Shown one piece after another: positions 16,076 to 24,785 of a DNA stretch of 64,000 nucleotides. Under the pieces are notes generated by a model, which was not told the origin of the DNA, did not search any database, and saw only the letters and a program-made list of their open reading frames with translations. The DNA is taken from assembly GCA_009692065.1 (NCBI GenBank), contig SHZY01000005.1:18780-82779 (forward strand), read 5' to 3'. How positions within the stretch are numbered: position 1 is the stretch's first letter; each line of letters begins with the position of its first letter. The DNA comes from Gemmataceae bacterium. Its GTDB lineage: Bacteria > Planctomycetota > Planctomycetia > Gemmatales > Gemmataceae. The position numbers and the translations under genes were made by a program.

Positions 16076-17560
16076 TGTCCCCGTGAAGGGATACATGTTG
16101 CATCGCTCCGGATCGCACAAGCAACACAGGTTGTAAGGCTCGAGAGCGCGGCGCACTTCGGCTGCAAAATGGCTCGCATCGGCAGCGGATACCGTTAAAG
16201 CTTTCCGGCAAACCCGAGTGGCGAGTTGCCGGTACGCACTATCGTCCGCCAAGAGAAACGCTGCCTCCGGGGACGCCTGGCCTGCGCGTTCGCGATCTTC
16301 GCAGTAATGGGCGGCGACGAAGTACAGCATCGACACCGGCACCATCACCTCGAAGCGATCAAAGCACGCAAAGCACGTTCCAGTGATCTCGTCAACCCAC
16401 GCCAGCTCATCCAGCACGCGCCGGCCATAATCCCCGAGCCATTCCTCGCGACACGGCCCGCGCCAGTCGTCGGCCAACATTCGTCCCAGGCGCTCCACCG
16501 CAAACAATGTCTGAGCGATTCCCGGGCTGAGCCAGGCATCGAGAAAGCCGGCAGCGTGTGGCAAGAGGGCCCAGTCGGCCCCGGCCGCGCGCGCGAGGCG
16601 ACGCTGCAATCGGCCCGTGCGCACAAAGGGCCGCACTGGTTCTGCCTGTGCAAATTGGCGCTCCAGCGATGAGTACGCTTGCAATAGCCGATGCCATTCC
16701 GCTTCCGGGGATTCGCCGGCGCGAACAGGGTGAACCTCGGGATCGAGCGAGAAGCCGGCGCTGGTGATGCCGTGATCGAAGCGCAAGATCCACATCCAGC
16801 CGCCGTCGATGATCTGGTGCAGGGCCGCCTCGTCGCACGGAAATGTGTGGCTCGCGGTGGCCGCCTTGCCATGCGTCTTCTCCAGCACATCATGCCAGCG
16901 CGCCACGCCGGTGAAGTGGCTGTATAAGGCCCGCGAGCGCGCCCGCAAGGCGGATGGATCGATTGGCTCCAACCCAAGCGTACGGCCAAGGAGCTGGCCA
17001 TCGCCCGTCGCATCGACCAGGAAGCCGGCGCGCACCTCCACCTCCTCGTCCGCACGCGTCCCTTGCAATTGCCAACCGCCATCGTGGTTCAGGCCATGAA
17101 GCTCCAGCCGATCTACATAAATGACGCCAGCCTCGACAGCACGCTTTACCAGGTTGGCATCGAAATCGGCACGAAACCAATGCGTATCCGACCGCGCATC
17201 GTCGGGACTGGCGGCAACCAACAGCGCATTTGCGTTGCCCTCTCGAGGCTTGTAGGGAACACCGGCCTCCTGACGAAAGAAACTGAAGCCACGCTTCAGG
17301 CCACATTGAACCTTGGGATAGGTCTGCTTCCAGGTGCCGTACTTTGAAAATGGCCGCAGCCAGTCGAGCCCAAAGCGGTCGGCGATCGCGGCCAGCTTGA
17401 AGTCGGCAAGCGGTGTTGAGGATTCCCCAATAGCAAAGCGAGGGTGAACGCCTCGCTCCAGCAGTGCAACGGAGTAGCCGAGCTTGCGTGCGATGATCGC
17501 GAGCAGCGTGCCGCCGAAGCCGGAGCCGACGATGGCGAGGTCGCATTCGTGTTTGGTCAT
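16061..17560 (-). CDS. Flavin-dependent halogenase-like oxidoreductase
   Basis: A 499-aa FAD-dependent protein of the halogenase/geranylgeranyl-reductase superfamily. Dinucleotide-binding GSGFGGTLLA is at residues 11-20, followed by the halogenase-type HPRFAIGESSTPL near 40 and SKYGTWKQTYPK (Lys at the place of the catalytic Lys region) near 75. WMWIL near 255 resembles the WxWxIP motif, and HAAGFLDAWLSPGI near 340 is typical of the flavin-side motif. These suggest true halogenase relatedness, but the P of WxWxIP is L, so activity is uncertain. It is the last gene of the minus-strand series, after a repeat-filled gap. Its stop lies in a dispersed repeat. Confidence 0.7.
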   Translation of the reverse strand: MTKHECDLAIVGSGFGGTLLAIIARKLGYSVALLERGVHPRFAIGESSTPLADFKLAAIADRFGLDWLRPFSKYGTWKQTYPKVQCGLKRGFSFFRQEAGVPYKPREGNANALLVAASPDDARSDTHWFRADFDANLVKRAVEAGVIYVDRLELHGLNHDGGWQLQGTRADEEVEVRAGFLVDATGDGQLLGRTLGLEPIDPSALRARSRALYSHFTGVARWHDVLEKTHGKAATASHTFPCDEAALHQIIDGGWMWILRFDHGITSAGFSLDPEVHPVRAGESPEAEWHRLLQAYSSLERQFAQAEPVRPFVRTGRLQRRLARAAGADWALLPHAAGFLDAWLSPGIAQTLFAVERLGRMLADDWRGPCREEWLGDYGRRVLDELAWVDEITGTCFACFDRFEVMVPVSMLYFVAAHYCEDRERAGQASPEAAFLLADDSAYRQLATRVCRKALTVSAADASHFAAEVRRALEPYNLCCLCDPERCNMYPFTGTVRNP

Positions 17561-17634
17561 GACATGCGTTCGTTGAATTCCGCTTTCGCGGAGCCTATTT
17601 AGCCCGAAACGCCATTTTTGAAGTTGCGCATTGG

Positions 17635-17832
17635 GAGCCCCGAAGGGGCGTTAACAAATCAGCCCAAGGCAACGCCCTGGGAAAACGGACCGACGACGAG
17701 CACAGCCCTGTAAGGACGCAGCAACACGAGTTGCCGTCGTTGTAATGCCCTTTCAGGGCGACCACCCCTTGGGCATGACGCAACCCCCGGGCGTTGCCCT
17801 GGGCTGATTTATTGCCGCACCTTCGGTGCTCC
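17635..17832. mobile_element. ~200-bp MITE-like inverted-repeat element
   Basis: The left arm (from GAGCCCCGAAGGGGCG through AAATCAGCCCAAGGCAACGC) and right arm (GGGCGTTGCCCTGGGCTGATTT to ACCTTCGGTGCTC) are inverted, with ~48-bp arms and a few mismatches. The interior has a smaller CCCTGTAAGG/CCTTTCAGGG-type fold. It encodes no protein. The 'GCGTTGCCCTGGGCTGATTT' type is a familiar dispersed planctomycete repeat. It fills most of the gap 17561-17864, where no gene is seen. Confidence 0.75.
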
Positions 17833-17864
17833 GAGAAAAGTCGCCTCCAAAACTCGCTCTCGGC

Positions 17865-18788
17865 TCAACGAGCTGGGGTCATTCGCTGTGCCAGGTTCAT
17901 TCTAAGCAACCGTTCGATCCGCGCTGCGCGATGCGGCGCCACCGGCGAGACCCGTTCGATGTCCCACAAATCCATGAAAACGCGGCCGGCCCCGAGCGAC
18001 AGCCCGTACTCCAGCGCCTGCTCCAAAGAATCCAGTGACGGCGGCGCGAATAGCCCCTGGCGTTCGAGTTCCTCGATGGCGCCGTTGCCAGCGCGCGTCG
18101 GAATCAGACTACAGCATTCCACCCCCACGGAAAACGCAAAGTCGAGCGAGCGTTTGGCCCACTCCAACCCCTCGGTATCGGTGAGGAACGGGGGCCGCAC
18201 CAGAATGAACGCTCGCACGGCAATCCCTTCCGCGCGCAGGGCGCCGGCGGCGCGTGCAAAGTCGTCGAGCGTCATCTGCTTGTTCAGACGCGGCAACACC
18301 TCCGGATGCACCGTTTCCAGGCCCATTGCTACTTCTAATTCAGCGCGGAGCAACCGGCGAAACTCCCAGCAGCGCCGACCCACGAGCCGCGGATGGCTCT
18401 CGACAATCACCCGTTTGAACGGCGCCGCCAGCTCGGCAATAGGGCAGTAATCGTCCGGCGGGATAGCCTGTGGATCGAAGAAATTGCCGGCGTTGTAGAG
18501 TTTCAGATAACGCGCCGGCGGCAGTTGAGCGAGGGCCCAGCGGATTTGTGCGACGATCTGACCTGACGCAACCGAGGTCTCAAGCGTGTTCTTCCACAGG
18601 TCGCACATCAGGCAGATGAAGGGGCACTCGCGATTGGTCAGAAAAATCGTGGCGACATCGACCACGCCACCGCCAGGCGCCGCCTCCTGCTCCACCAGAA
18701 ACGCATAGGGCAGATCGGGTGAGACCGCGTTGCGCGGGGGACGGCGGGCGAGGATCCAATCATTCTGGTAGAGTGGCGCCGGCTTCAT
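17865..18788 (-). CDS. Radical SAM protein
   Basis: A 307-aa protein when started at ATG 18788 (MKPAPLYQNDWIL); the track start 18863 adds residues from the overlap. The radical SAM cluster motif CPFICLMCDLW (CxxxCxxC) is near residue 65, followed by KLYNAGNFFDP (the GGE-like substrate/SAM strand) and VIVESHPRLVG. The family resembles the small radical SAM proteins related to archaeosine-lyase RaSEA/elongator-like enzymes; the substrate is unknown. It overlaps the upstream asparagine-synthase-like gene by 29 nt, so the two are probably co-translated and act on a shared substrate. Confidence 0.82.
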   Translation of the reverse strand: MKPAPLYQNDWILARRPPRNAVSPDLPYAFLVEQEAAPGGGVVDVATIFLTNRECPFICLMCDLWKNTLETSVASGQIVAQIRWALAQLPPARYLKLYNAGNFFDPQAIPPDDYCPIAELAAPFKRVIVESHPRLVGRRCWEFRRLLRAELEVAMGLETVHPEVLPRLNKQMTLDDFARAAGALRAEGIAVRAFILVRPPFLTDTEGLEWAKRSLDFAFSVGVECCSLIPTRAGNGAIEELERQGLFAPPSLDSLEQALEYGLSLGAGRVFMDLWDIERVSPVAPHRAARIERLLRMNLAQRMTPAR

Positions 18789-20097
18789 ACACCCTCTGGA
18801 AAATCTGGCGGTAAACCGCCGCGCTCGATGGGAACAATCGATTCGGCCGATCCGTGGCCCCATGTTGAAAACGCCGCTTGGCGAAGACCGGCATGTCGAG
18901 CCCAGTCACTTCCTTGACGCCCGCGGATACGACCTTGCCCTTCAGATCGTACAGCCGGCCATGATCCCACCCGGTCAGTTCGATGAACGGGATCGCCTCG
19001 GCCACTGCGATCACCGTGGGGCAGACGAACGGGCTCAGGCCGATGAAACCGTTGAGCGCAAGCGGTGCGTAGGTCCGCGCATAGCCTCGGCTCTGGCCAC
19101 CGGAATAGGTCAGTGAGTGCTTGATCGCGTTGACGCCCCAGCCTTCCTGATAGAGCAACGAGTTGTTGAGCACGCTCCGGATCGTCAGTTCGGGGTTGTC
19201 CTCAATCGGATAATCCTTGAGGTTCTCATCGCCGCCGTCGCCGTCCAGGAGATACCGCCATTCCGGGTAGCGTCGGCGGATGCCACGGCAAAGGGCCAAA
19301 CACATAGCGCCGGATTGCACATCGAGCGGCTTGTAATCCTCGATGGCGCGGATGGCGTCCTCGATTTGCACGTCTTCAGCGCGAACCGGGATTGGCTCCA
19401 GGAATAGCTCCAGATCGAGCCGGCCCAGAAACGCACGCGCCTGATCCAGGTCCGGCCCGCCGCCATCCACGGCAAGGGTGAACGCTTTGAGTCGGGCCGG
19501 GCTATCGCCGCGCTGCAAAATCGCGTGATAGGTGAGCAGAAAGACCGCGCCGCTGTCGATGCCGCCGGAGAAGCAGACGCCAATCGGCGCGTTGGCCTGC
19601 GCGCGGTCCAGCCAGCGCACGATCTCCTGAAATGCGGCCGTGATGTAGGTACCGCCGATGGCCGACGCATCAGGGGACAGCGTATTGCGCGTCGGCGTGA
19701 AGAATCGGCTGACCGTAGGATTCGGATCGGGGCAGCCCACCAGTTCGATCGTCACGACATGATGAGCGGGGACCATGCGCGTGTAGGATGGGTGGAACTG
19801 GTCCGCCAGGCCAAGCTCAGCAAGCTGCCTGCGGATGGCGTCGATGCGGTCGGCGACGATCAGGATCGGCCCGTCGTGATACTTGGCGATGAAATAACGC
19901 AGCAGCCGGCCGATGGTGCGGGCCATGCTGACGCTCTTGCCGCGCTGGCCAACGATTGCGAACTCGCCGTCGATGCCGGCGACGCCGTCACCGCTCGCCA
20001 CGCGGGCGCGAGCTTCTTCCACTGTCATGTTGTAGATGCGATTGCCGGCGGGATCGGTCAGGTCGATCACGCGCGATAGAGGGATGGTTTGGTGCAT
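18760..20097 (-). CDS. Asparagine-synthase-like protein lacking catalytic glutaminase Cys
   Basis: A 445-aa protein. The PP-loop ATP-binding motif CFSGGIDSGAVFLL is near residue 178, and the synthetase domain has LLDGDGGDENLKDYP near 285 and the conserved KRRFQHG near the end. The N-terminal region resembles a reduced Ntn-type domain (GEFAIVGQRG) but does not begin with the Cys needed for glutamine hydrolysis. It may therefore use ammonia or another amine, as beta-lactam-synthetase-like enzymes do, to adenylate and amidate a carboxylate. It sits between the deiodinase-like gene (20-nt gap) and the overlapping radical SAM gene. Confidence 0.8.
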   Translation of the reverse strand: MHQTIPLSRVIDLTDPAGNRIYNMTVEEARARVASGDGVAGIDGEFAIVGQRGKSVSMARTIGRLLRYFIAKYHDGPILIVADRIDAIRRQLAELGLADQFHPSYTRMVPAHHVVTIELVGCPDPNPTVSRFFTPTRNTLSPDASAIGGTYITAAFQEIVRWLDRAQANAPIGVCFSGGIDSGAVFLLTYHAILQRGDSPARLKAFTLAVDGGGPDLDQARAFLGRLDLELFLEPIPVRAEDVQIEDAIRAIEDYKPLDVQSGAMCLALCRGIRRRYPEWRYLLDGDGGDENLKDYPIEDNPELTIRSVLNNSLLYQEGWGVNAIKHSLTYSGGQSRGYARTYAPLALNGFIGLSPFVCPTVIAVAEAIPFIELTGWDHGRLYDLKGKVVSAGVKEVTGLDMPVFAKRRFQHGATDRPNRLFPSSAAVYRQIFQRVYEAGATLPE

Positions 20098-20117
20098 GAT
20101 GGTTTCCGTTCAGATCG

Positions 20118-21371
20118 TTACTTTGTGTCCGCAGTGCGATGTTCCAGAATCGCCATCACCAGCGCCTGCTCCATTTCGCCAATACGGAAGCCGAACGGCC
20201 CGCGGCCGCTCTTGTAGGCCACTTTTCCTGCGCGGTCGATGACGTAAAACCGCCCCGGCATGGCGCTATAGGCGTGGCCGACGGGATCATCGATCTCGTC
20301 CACGACAAACGGCATCGTCGTCTTGAGGCGTTCGCAGAACTGGCCAGCGACCGCCTTGCGTTCTTCAAGGGTCGTCGGCTGCTTGACGGCGACGCCGACG
20401 CGCGTGTTCGACTCCATCTTCCAGCCGTCGGTCGGATGGGCCTCGCGGACGTAGACCATCACGAAATCCACATCTTTGTTGTAGCGGTAGTACATCCCCT
20501 CGACGCCGCTGTAAAGGCCGCGGAACGGCCCGCAGGTGAAGTTGCCCAGCACGAGCACCACCGGCTTTTGGCCAATCACCTTGGAAAGTTGCACAGTTTC
20601 CTTGCCGTTGACCGACTTCAACGTGAAGTCGGGTGCGCGCTCTTCAAGCTGCGGCCCTTCACTCATCGAACCGAGTTCGCCGTCATAGAGGCCGCGGATC
20701 AGCATGGCCCGCGTCGGAGCATCGCCCGGTCCGAAGCTGCCGGACATGCCGCCCATCAGAGCATCGCGGAATTCGTCAGGTGAAAGAAATTCCTTGCCCT
20801 TGGCGGCTTGCTCGAAGAACTTGAGCAACTCGTCCTTGGTGAGTCGGCCATTGCCGCCTGCGTTTAGTTTGCGAAAGACACGGCCGGCCATCTGCATCAT
20901 CTGGACTTCGGGATTGCGGTCGGACCAGTCGAGATCGTTGGCGGTGATCAGGCCGTCCTTGTTACGGTCGAGAAGCTTGAACCACTCGTCGGGCCCGCGC
21001 AGCTTACTACGCGAGATGCCCTTGCCGGGTTCAACGCCACCGTGCTCGGCGAGCCATTTCCAGGTGTAGCGCGTCTGGGCGGGGCCGAACCAACCGCTGT
21101 CGGCCCCCGCGTAGGAGTCGTTCAAGATCGCGATCAACATGCGTACCGCTTCCGGCTGGCGTTTGCCCTGAAAGGCGTTTTCCAGCTGGGCGATGGCTGC
21201 CGCGGCTGCCTTGGGATCGTCGAGCTTTTTTGGATCAAACAGCCGCGGAAGATCCTTCACCGCGAGCGTCGGTCTTGCCTCCTTGCGAACCGATTCCTGC
21301 GCGCTGACGGCGAGCCCGATGAACGGCATGAACCCAAAGGCCGCGATCGTCAGCCATTTTTTTGACATCAT
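20118..21371 (-). CDS. EF-hand plus deiodinase-like thioredoxin-fold protein
   Basis: A 417-aa exported protein when started at ATG 21371 (GGGAGT upstream), with signal peptide KKWLTIAAFGFMPFIGLAVSA. EF-hand-like loops DRNKDGLITANDLDWSD (about residue 135) and NAGGNGRLTKDELL (about 170) come first. A thioredoxin-fold domain follows: APDFTLKSVNG, LGNFTCGPFR and VYVREAHPTDGW. REAHPTDGW next to the TCGPFR site resembles the iodothyronine-deiodinase family, with Cys (codon TGC) where animal enzymes have Sec. Deiodination itself is not implied; a thiol-redox role is safer. Part of the minus-strand series that also includes a halogenase-like gene. Confidence 0.8.
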   Translation of the reverse strand: MMSKKWLTIAAFGFMPFIGLAVSAQESVRKEARPTLAVKDLPRLFDPKKLDDPKAAAAAIAQLENAFQGKRQPEAVRMLIAILNDSYAGADSGWFGPAQTRYTWKWLAEHGGVEPGKGISRSKLRGPDEWFKLLDRNKDGLITANDLDWSDRNPEVQMMQMAGRVFRKLNAGGNGRLTKDELLKFFEQAAKGKEFLSPDEFRDALMGGMSGSFGPGDAPTRAMLIRGLYDGELGSMSEGPQLEERAPDFTLKSVNGKETVQLSKVIGQKPVVLVLGNFTCGPFRGLYSGVEGMYYRYNKDVDFVMVYVREAHPTDGWKMESNTRVGVAVKQPTTLEERKAVAGQFCERLKTTMPFVVDEIDDPVGHAYSAMPGRFYVIDRAGKVAYKSGRGPFGFRIGEMEQALVMAILEHRTADTK

Positions 21372-21426
21372 GGCGGTTACTCCCGTGAAACTACTTCTTG
21401 CCACGAATCGCTTCTCCGTCATTTCC

Positions 21427-21519
21427 GTGGACGCCCCGGGGTGAGGGTACTCACGAACTCCGGGGATTCGGAACATGTCATCCCAGTGGCTTGCCACGAA
21501 TCCACAAGAATGGCGGAGA
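21427..21519. repeat. ~90-bp dispersed repeat, copy 1
   Basis: The sequence from GTGGACGCCCCGGGGTGAGG to ATCCACAAGAATGGCGGAG matches 40558-40650 at roughly four of five positions, including the exact cores CTTGCCACGAATCCACA and GGGATTCGGA. It lies between the peroxiredoxin-like and deiodinase-like genes. Confidence 0.75.
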
Positions 21520-21533
21520 ATGAATGAATCGAA

Positions 21534-22781
21534 TCACTTCGCTGACGGCAGGCGCCCCTCCAGTTTTGCCAGTTCGAACAGCAGCGTTGGGTTCCCCGTG
21601 AACGGCTCGTACCCATACTGCGTCCAGTGGACTACGCCCTCGCGGCCGATCACGAAGGTGCCATGCCGCAAGTCATCGGGCGTCTTGCCGGACGCCGACT
21701 GGAACATTCCATACGCCTCGGCGACCTTGTTGCCCGGATCGGACAAGACGGGAAAGGCAAACTCGCCGTACTGCTTTAACCGGGCTCGCGTCCATTCGGA
21801 GGGATCCGCGCTGACCGCGATCACCTCGGCGCCCAGTTCGCGGAACTTGGCGATGTCGTCGTGGAGTGCGAATAACTGCCCGACGCAATGGTTGCAATGG
21901 TAACCATAGTAAAAGACGAGTACCACGGGTCCCTTGGCGAGGCGGCCGTGCAGCCGAAAGTTTTTCCGCTTATGATCATGCAACTCGAAATCCGGAGCGG
22001 ACTTGCGCAAGAGCGGATGCGACTGCGTCTTGACTCGCTCCTTGCTCGTATCCGCCAGCAATCTTTCGAGCGGTTCGGACAGCGGTTTGACATCGTGCCT
22101 CCGCAAGTACTCACGGGCCGATGTCGCCACGTCCGGACCGGGCGGCAGCACCGCCGGCATCGGCTTGAGCCAGTACGCCCACGAACCCCACGCCAAGAGG
22201 CCGATACCTGCCGCCGACAAGAGCCCGATACCCACCGGCTTGCGCACTCCAACATAACAGAGAAGCGAGGCGCCCACCAAACAGGCCACGCCCAAAAGCG
22301 ATCCGCTCCACGGGAACGGCCTCGCAGCGCCCGCATCCATCGCCGTGAAAGGGAGACGCAGCGGATTGTCGTCCTCCGCATCCGCCTCGATGATTGCCTC
22401 ATACGGCCCCGGCCTGGTGACGACGCTGACCCAGCGGCCTAGGCTGTCTGTGCCCGCCGCCGCGATCGTGGATTGGCGTGCGTAGACCAGCCGAACCTGC
22501 ACGCCGGCCGCAGGCCGACCGTCCTTGTGGCGGACCACCACCTCGACCTCGCCGCCGGAGATCTTCACCGTGCCTTCCAGGTCCCTTTCCACCGCCTGCG
22601 CAGTGGACGATGATACCGCAAGCAGAACGACGCCCACAATGAAAATCGACGCCGAGCGCCGAAATCCAGCGAAGAAAATGAACCACAGGGGACACGGGGA
22701 AAGCGGCTTCCGTTTAGCGTTCGCGCGACCCCATGCGAACGCTAAACGTAAACGCCCGTGCTTACCGTGGTTCATTCTCAT
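21534..22781 (-). CDS. Membrane-anchored peroxiredoxin/AhpC-TSA-like protein
   Basis: A 415-aa protein if started at ATG 22781, which overlaps the ATPase stop (ATGA). After a leader and signal/TM segment (SIFIVGVVLLAVSSSTAQA) comes a carboxypeptidase-regulatory-like domain (GRPAAGVQVRLVYA), then two TM helices (GVACLVGASLLCYVGV, GLLSAAGIGLLAWGSWAYW). The C-terminal redoxin domain has SAPDFELHDHKRKN, YYGYHCNHCVGQL (a CxxC) and AVSADPSEW. The redoxin domain is predicted outside the cytoplasmic membrane. The ~35-residue leader is encoded by a repeat element (22677-22776), so the natural start may be a non-ATG codon nearer the TM segment. Confidence 0.78.
   Translation of the reverse strand: MRMNHGKHGRLRLAFAWGRANAKRKPLSPCPLWFIFFAGFRRSASIFIVGVVLLAVSSSTAQAVERDLEGTVKISGGEVEVVVRHKDGRPAAGVQVRLVYARQSTIAAAGTDSLGRWVSVVTRPGPYEAIIEADAEDDNPLRLPFTAMDAGAARPFPWSGSLLGVACLVGASLLCYVGVRKPVGIGLLSAAGIGLLAWGSWAYWLKPMPAVLPPGPDVATSAREYLRRHDVKPLSEPLERLLADTSKERVKTQSHPLLRKSAPDFELHDHKRKNFRLHGRLAKGPVVLVFYYGYHCNHCVGQLFALHDDIAKFRELGAEVIAVSADPSEWTRARLKQYGEFAFPVLSDPGNKVAEAYGMFQSASGKTPDDLRHGTFVIGREGVVHWTQYGYEPFTGNPTLLFELAKLEGRLPSAK
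22677..22776. repeat. Nested hairpin element, CGTTTAGCG family, in peroxiredoxin leader
   Basis: The outer arms AATGAACCAC (22677-22686) and GTGGTTCATT (22767-22776) enclose the inner exact arms CGTTTAGCGTTCGC (22711-22724) and GCGAACGCTAAACG (22735-22748). The inner pair belongs to the same family as 3426-3483. It is read as protein in the peroxiredoxin ORF. Confidence 0.8.
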
Positions 22782-23599
22782 GCCGACCCATCCTTCGCCC
22801 CGCCAGCGAAGTTGAGCATCTCCAGGATCGCGGTCCGCAGTTCCAGAAACTGCGGGCTGGTGCGCTGCCGGGGCCGCGGCATCGTGATGTCGATCAGGCG
22901 ATCGATGCGCCCAGGGCGAGGCGTCATCAGGGCGATGCGGTCGCTCATGTAGATGGCTTCGTCGATGTCGTGCGTGACGAGCACCATGGTAGTGCCTCGC
23001 GTCTGCCAAAGCCGTACCACTTCGTCCTGCATGCGCATGCGCGTGAATTGATCGAGCGCGCCGAGCGGTTCGTCGAGCAACAACACCGCAGGGCGATTGA
23101 CCAGCGCTCGCGCCAAGGCCGCTCGCTGGGCCATGCCGCCGGAGAGTTGATGCGGGTAGACGTCGGCGAATGCCTCCAGGCCGACGAGCCGCAAGAACTC
23201 CTCTGCCTCGTGGCGGTGCTCACGGAGTACGCCGCGAGCGACCAGACCGGCCTGGATGTTGCGGCGCACCGTCAGCCACGGGAACAGGTTTGGATCCTGA
23301 AACATCAAACCGCGCTCGGCACTCGGCGCGGTGATCGGTTGATTGCCAAGCCGCAGATCGCCGGACGTCGGTTGATCCAGCCCCGCGATCATCCGCAAGA
23401 GCGTACTTTTGCCGCATCCGTTCGGTCCCAAGAGCGACACCATCTCGCCGGGGCGCACGGAAAGCGACATGCGATCCAGGACAAGCACCTCGCCGCCATC
23501 GGGCGATGGGTAGACCTTGCACACGTCACGAACCTGCAGGGCAGCGGCATCGGCAATCCGGCCCCTTACGGGGCTCGGCTCGCCAGGGGTGGCGGTCAC
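22778..23599 (-). CDS. ABC transporter ATP-binding protein (TauB/SsuB/NrtD type)
   Basis: A 273-aa ATPase started at GTG 23599, which overlaps the permease stop (GTGA); the track start at 23881 reads through the permease gene and is rejected. Walker A GPNGCGKST, Q-loop MFQDPNLFPW, signature LSGGMAQRAALARAL, Walker B VLLLDEPLGALD and the H-loop THDIDEA are all present. The family energises import of sulfonates, nitrate, thiamine precursors or similar small molecules. Overlaps at both ends (GTGA with the permease, ATGA with the peroxiredoxin) indicate one translationally coupled operon. Confidence 0.93.
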   Translation of the reverse strand: MTATPGEPSPVRGRIADAAALQVRDVCKVYPSPDGGEVLVLDRMSLSVRPGEMVSLLGPNGCGKSTLLRMIAGLDQPTSGDLRLGNQPITAPSAERGLMFQDPNLFPWLTVRRNIQAGLVARGVLREHRHEAEEFLRLVGLEAFADVYPHQLSGGMAQRAALARALVNRPAVLLLDEPLGALDQFTRMRMQDEVVRLWQTRGTTMVLVTHDIDEAIYMSDRIALMTPRPGRIDRLIDITMPRPRQRTSPQFLELRTAILEMLNFAGGAKDGSA

Positions 23600-24684
23600 C
23601 ACTTGATCACCCCCTTCTGCCAATTCAGTACCCAGTCGCGGGTGCGGAACAGGCACGTGATCAAGCCCGAAAAGAGCACGGCGGTGACCAGCCACGCCCC
23701 GTACATCTTGGTGTATTCCATGGAGCTCTGCTGCGCCTTGATGTAATTCCCAAGCCCGCCGGGCACGCCGACGGCCTCGGCCCCGATCAAGGTCAGAAAC
23801 GAAACGCCCAGGCCCATGAACAACCCGATGAAGATGGTCGGTAACGCCGACGGAATGGCAACGCGGAAGATCAGGTACCACTCACCGGCACCCAAGGTGC
23901 GGGCAACATCGAGGTACGAAAGCCGAACATTGGACATGCCGGACGAGGTCAACATCGTCACTGGAAACCAGACCGCAAATCCAATCAGGGCTGTCGCGGG
24001 GATAAACGAGTCGTTTGACAGCATCATCACCGCCGGAACCATGGCCGTCGCGGGCAGCGGGCCAATTACCTTCAAGAGCGGCATGCCCCAATATCGTATG
24101 CTGGGGAACCAGCCGATCAACACGCCCGTGAGGACTCCCATGCACACTCCCACGACGTAGCCGCTGACCAAAAGCAACAGCGAATGCCAGGTGCTGCTGA
24201 AGATGATGCCGCAATCCTCGATCGAACAGCCAAGCACCATTCCGGGCCCAGGAAAAAAGGGCCAGGGAAGCCAGGCCAATTTCTGCGACAACAGGTCGTC
24301 GACGCCAAACAAAAACATCGCGCCAGCCAACAGGGGAGCATAGTAGCGAACCCACGGCCGCGCGGGCAGGCATTGCCAGTGCAAGAGAGCCAGGAAAAGC
24401 GAAACGAGGAAGAGCCCCTGGAGCACGATAGGATACGGCTGCTGCCAAACCGAGATCGGATCCATCCAGGTGGGTTCCAGGTTCTGGCCGTTGGGAATGA
24501 AGACATGAATCAGACACGCCGCCACTGCCGCCACCATCGGCGCAACGACGGCCACGAGTGGACGACCGCAATCGACGTAGCCTGTGTCATTTGAAGCGGT
24601 GGCAAGCTGACCAGCCGACAGAGTGACCGGGTGGCTCTCCCGGTTTTGCGTGGCCGCGTCGGTCGTATGGGTTTTTCCTGCCAC
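23596..24684 (-). CDS. ABC transporter permease (TauC/SsuC/NrtB type)
   Basis: A 362-aa inner-membrane permease of the binding-protein-dependent transport family. It has a long N-terminal extension with about three hydrophobic segments (VAVVAPMVAAVAACLIHVFI, IVLQGLFLVSLFLALL, LLAGAMFLFGVDDLL). The core of five to six helices follows, with the EAA-type loop ARTLGAGEWYLIFRVAIPSALPTIFIGL near residue 285. Core length is typical; the extension is not, and may interact with the binding lipoprotein. It forms the importer together with 22778-23599 and 24786-25946. Confidence 0.9.
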   Translation of the reverse strand: MAGKTHTTDAATQNRESHPVTLSAGQLATASNDTGYVDCGRPLVAVVAPMVAAVAACLIHVFIPNGQNLEPTWMDPISVWQQPYPIVLQGLFLVSLFLALLHWQCLPARPWVRYYAPLLAGAMFLFGVDDLLSQKLAWLPWPFFPGPGMVLGCSIEDCGIIFSSTWHSLLLLVSGYVVGVCMGVLTGVLIGWFPSIRYWGMPLLKVIGPLPATAMVPAVMMLSNDSFIPATALIGFAVWFPVTMLTSSGMSNVRLSYLDVARTLGAGEWYLIFRVAIPSALPTIFIGLFMGLGVSFLTLIGAEAVGVPGGLGNYIKAQQSSMEYTKMYGAWLVTAVLFSGLITCLFRTRDWVLNWQKGVIKW

Positions 24685-24785
24685 CTCGTCACCTTGTCAC
24701 AAGGAAGAAAAGGCCAGGGGTCAGAAGTCAGCTAAATACGGGCTCGCCGCCCTTTGCGTTTTTCTGCACCCTGACTCTTGGTTCT

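Noticed and set aside
20118-21371. Selenocysteine in the deiodinase-like protein
   Set aside because: The active-site codon is TGC (Cys), and the frame has no internal TGA.
22778-23881. Long N-terminus of the ABC ATPase ORF
   Set aside because: The first ~94 residues are an out-of-frame reading of the permease; GTG 23599 with GTGA overlap is the better start.
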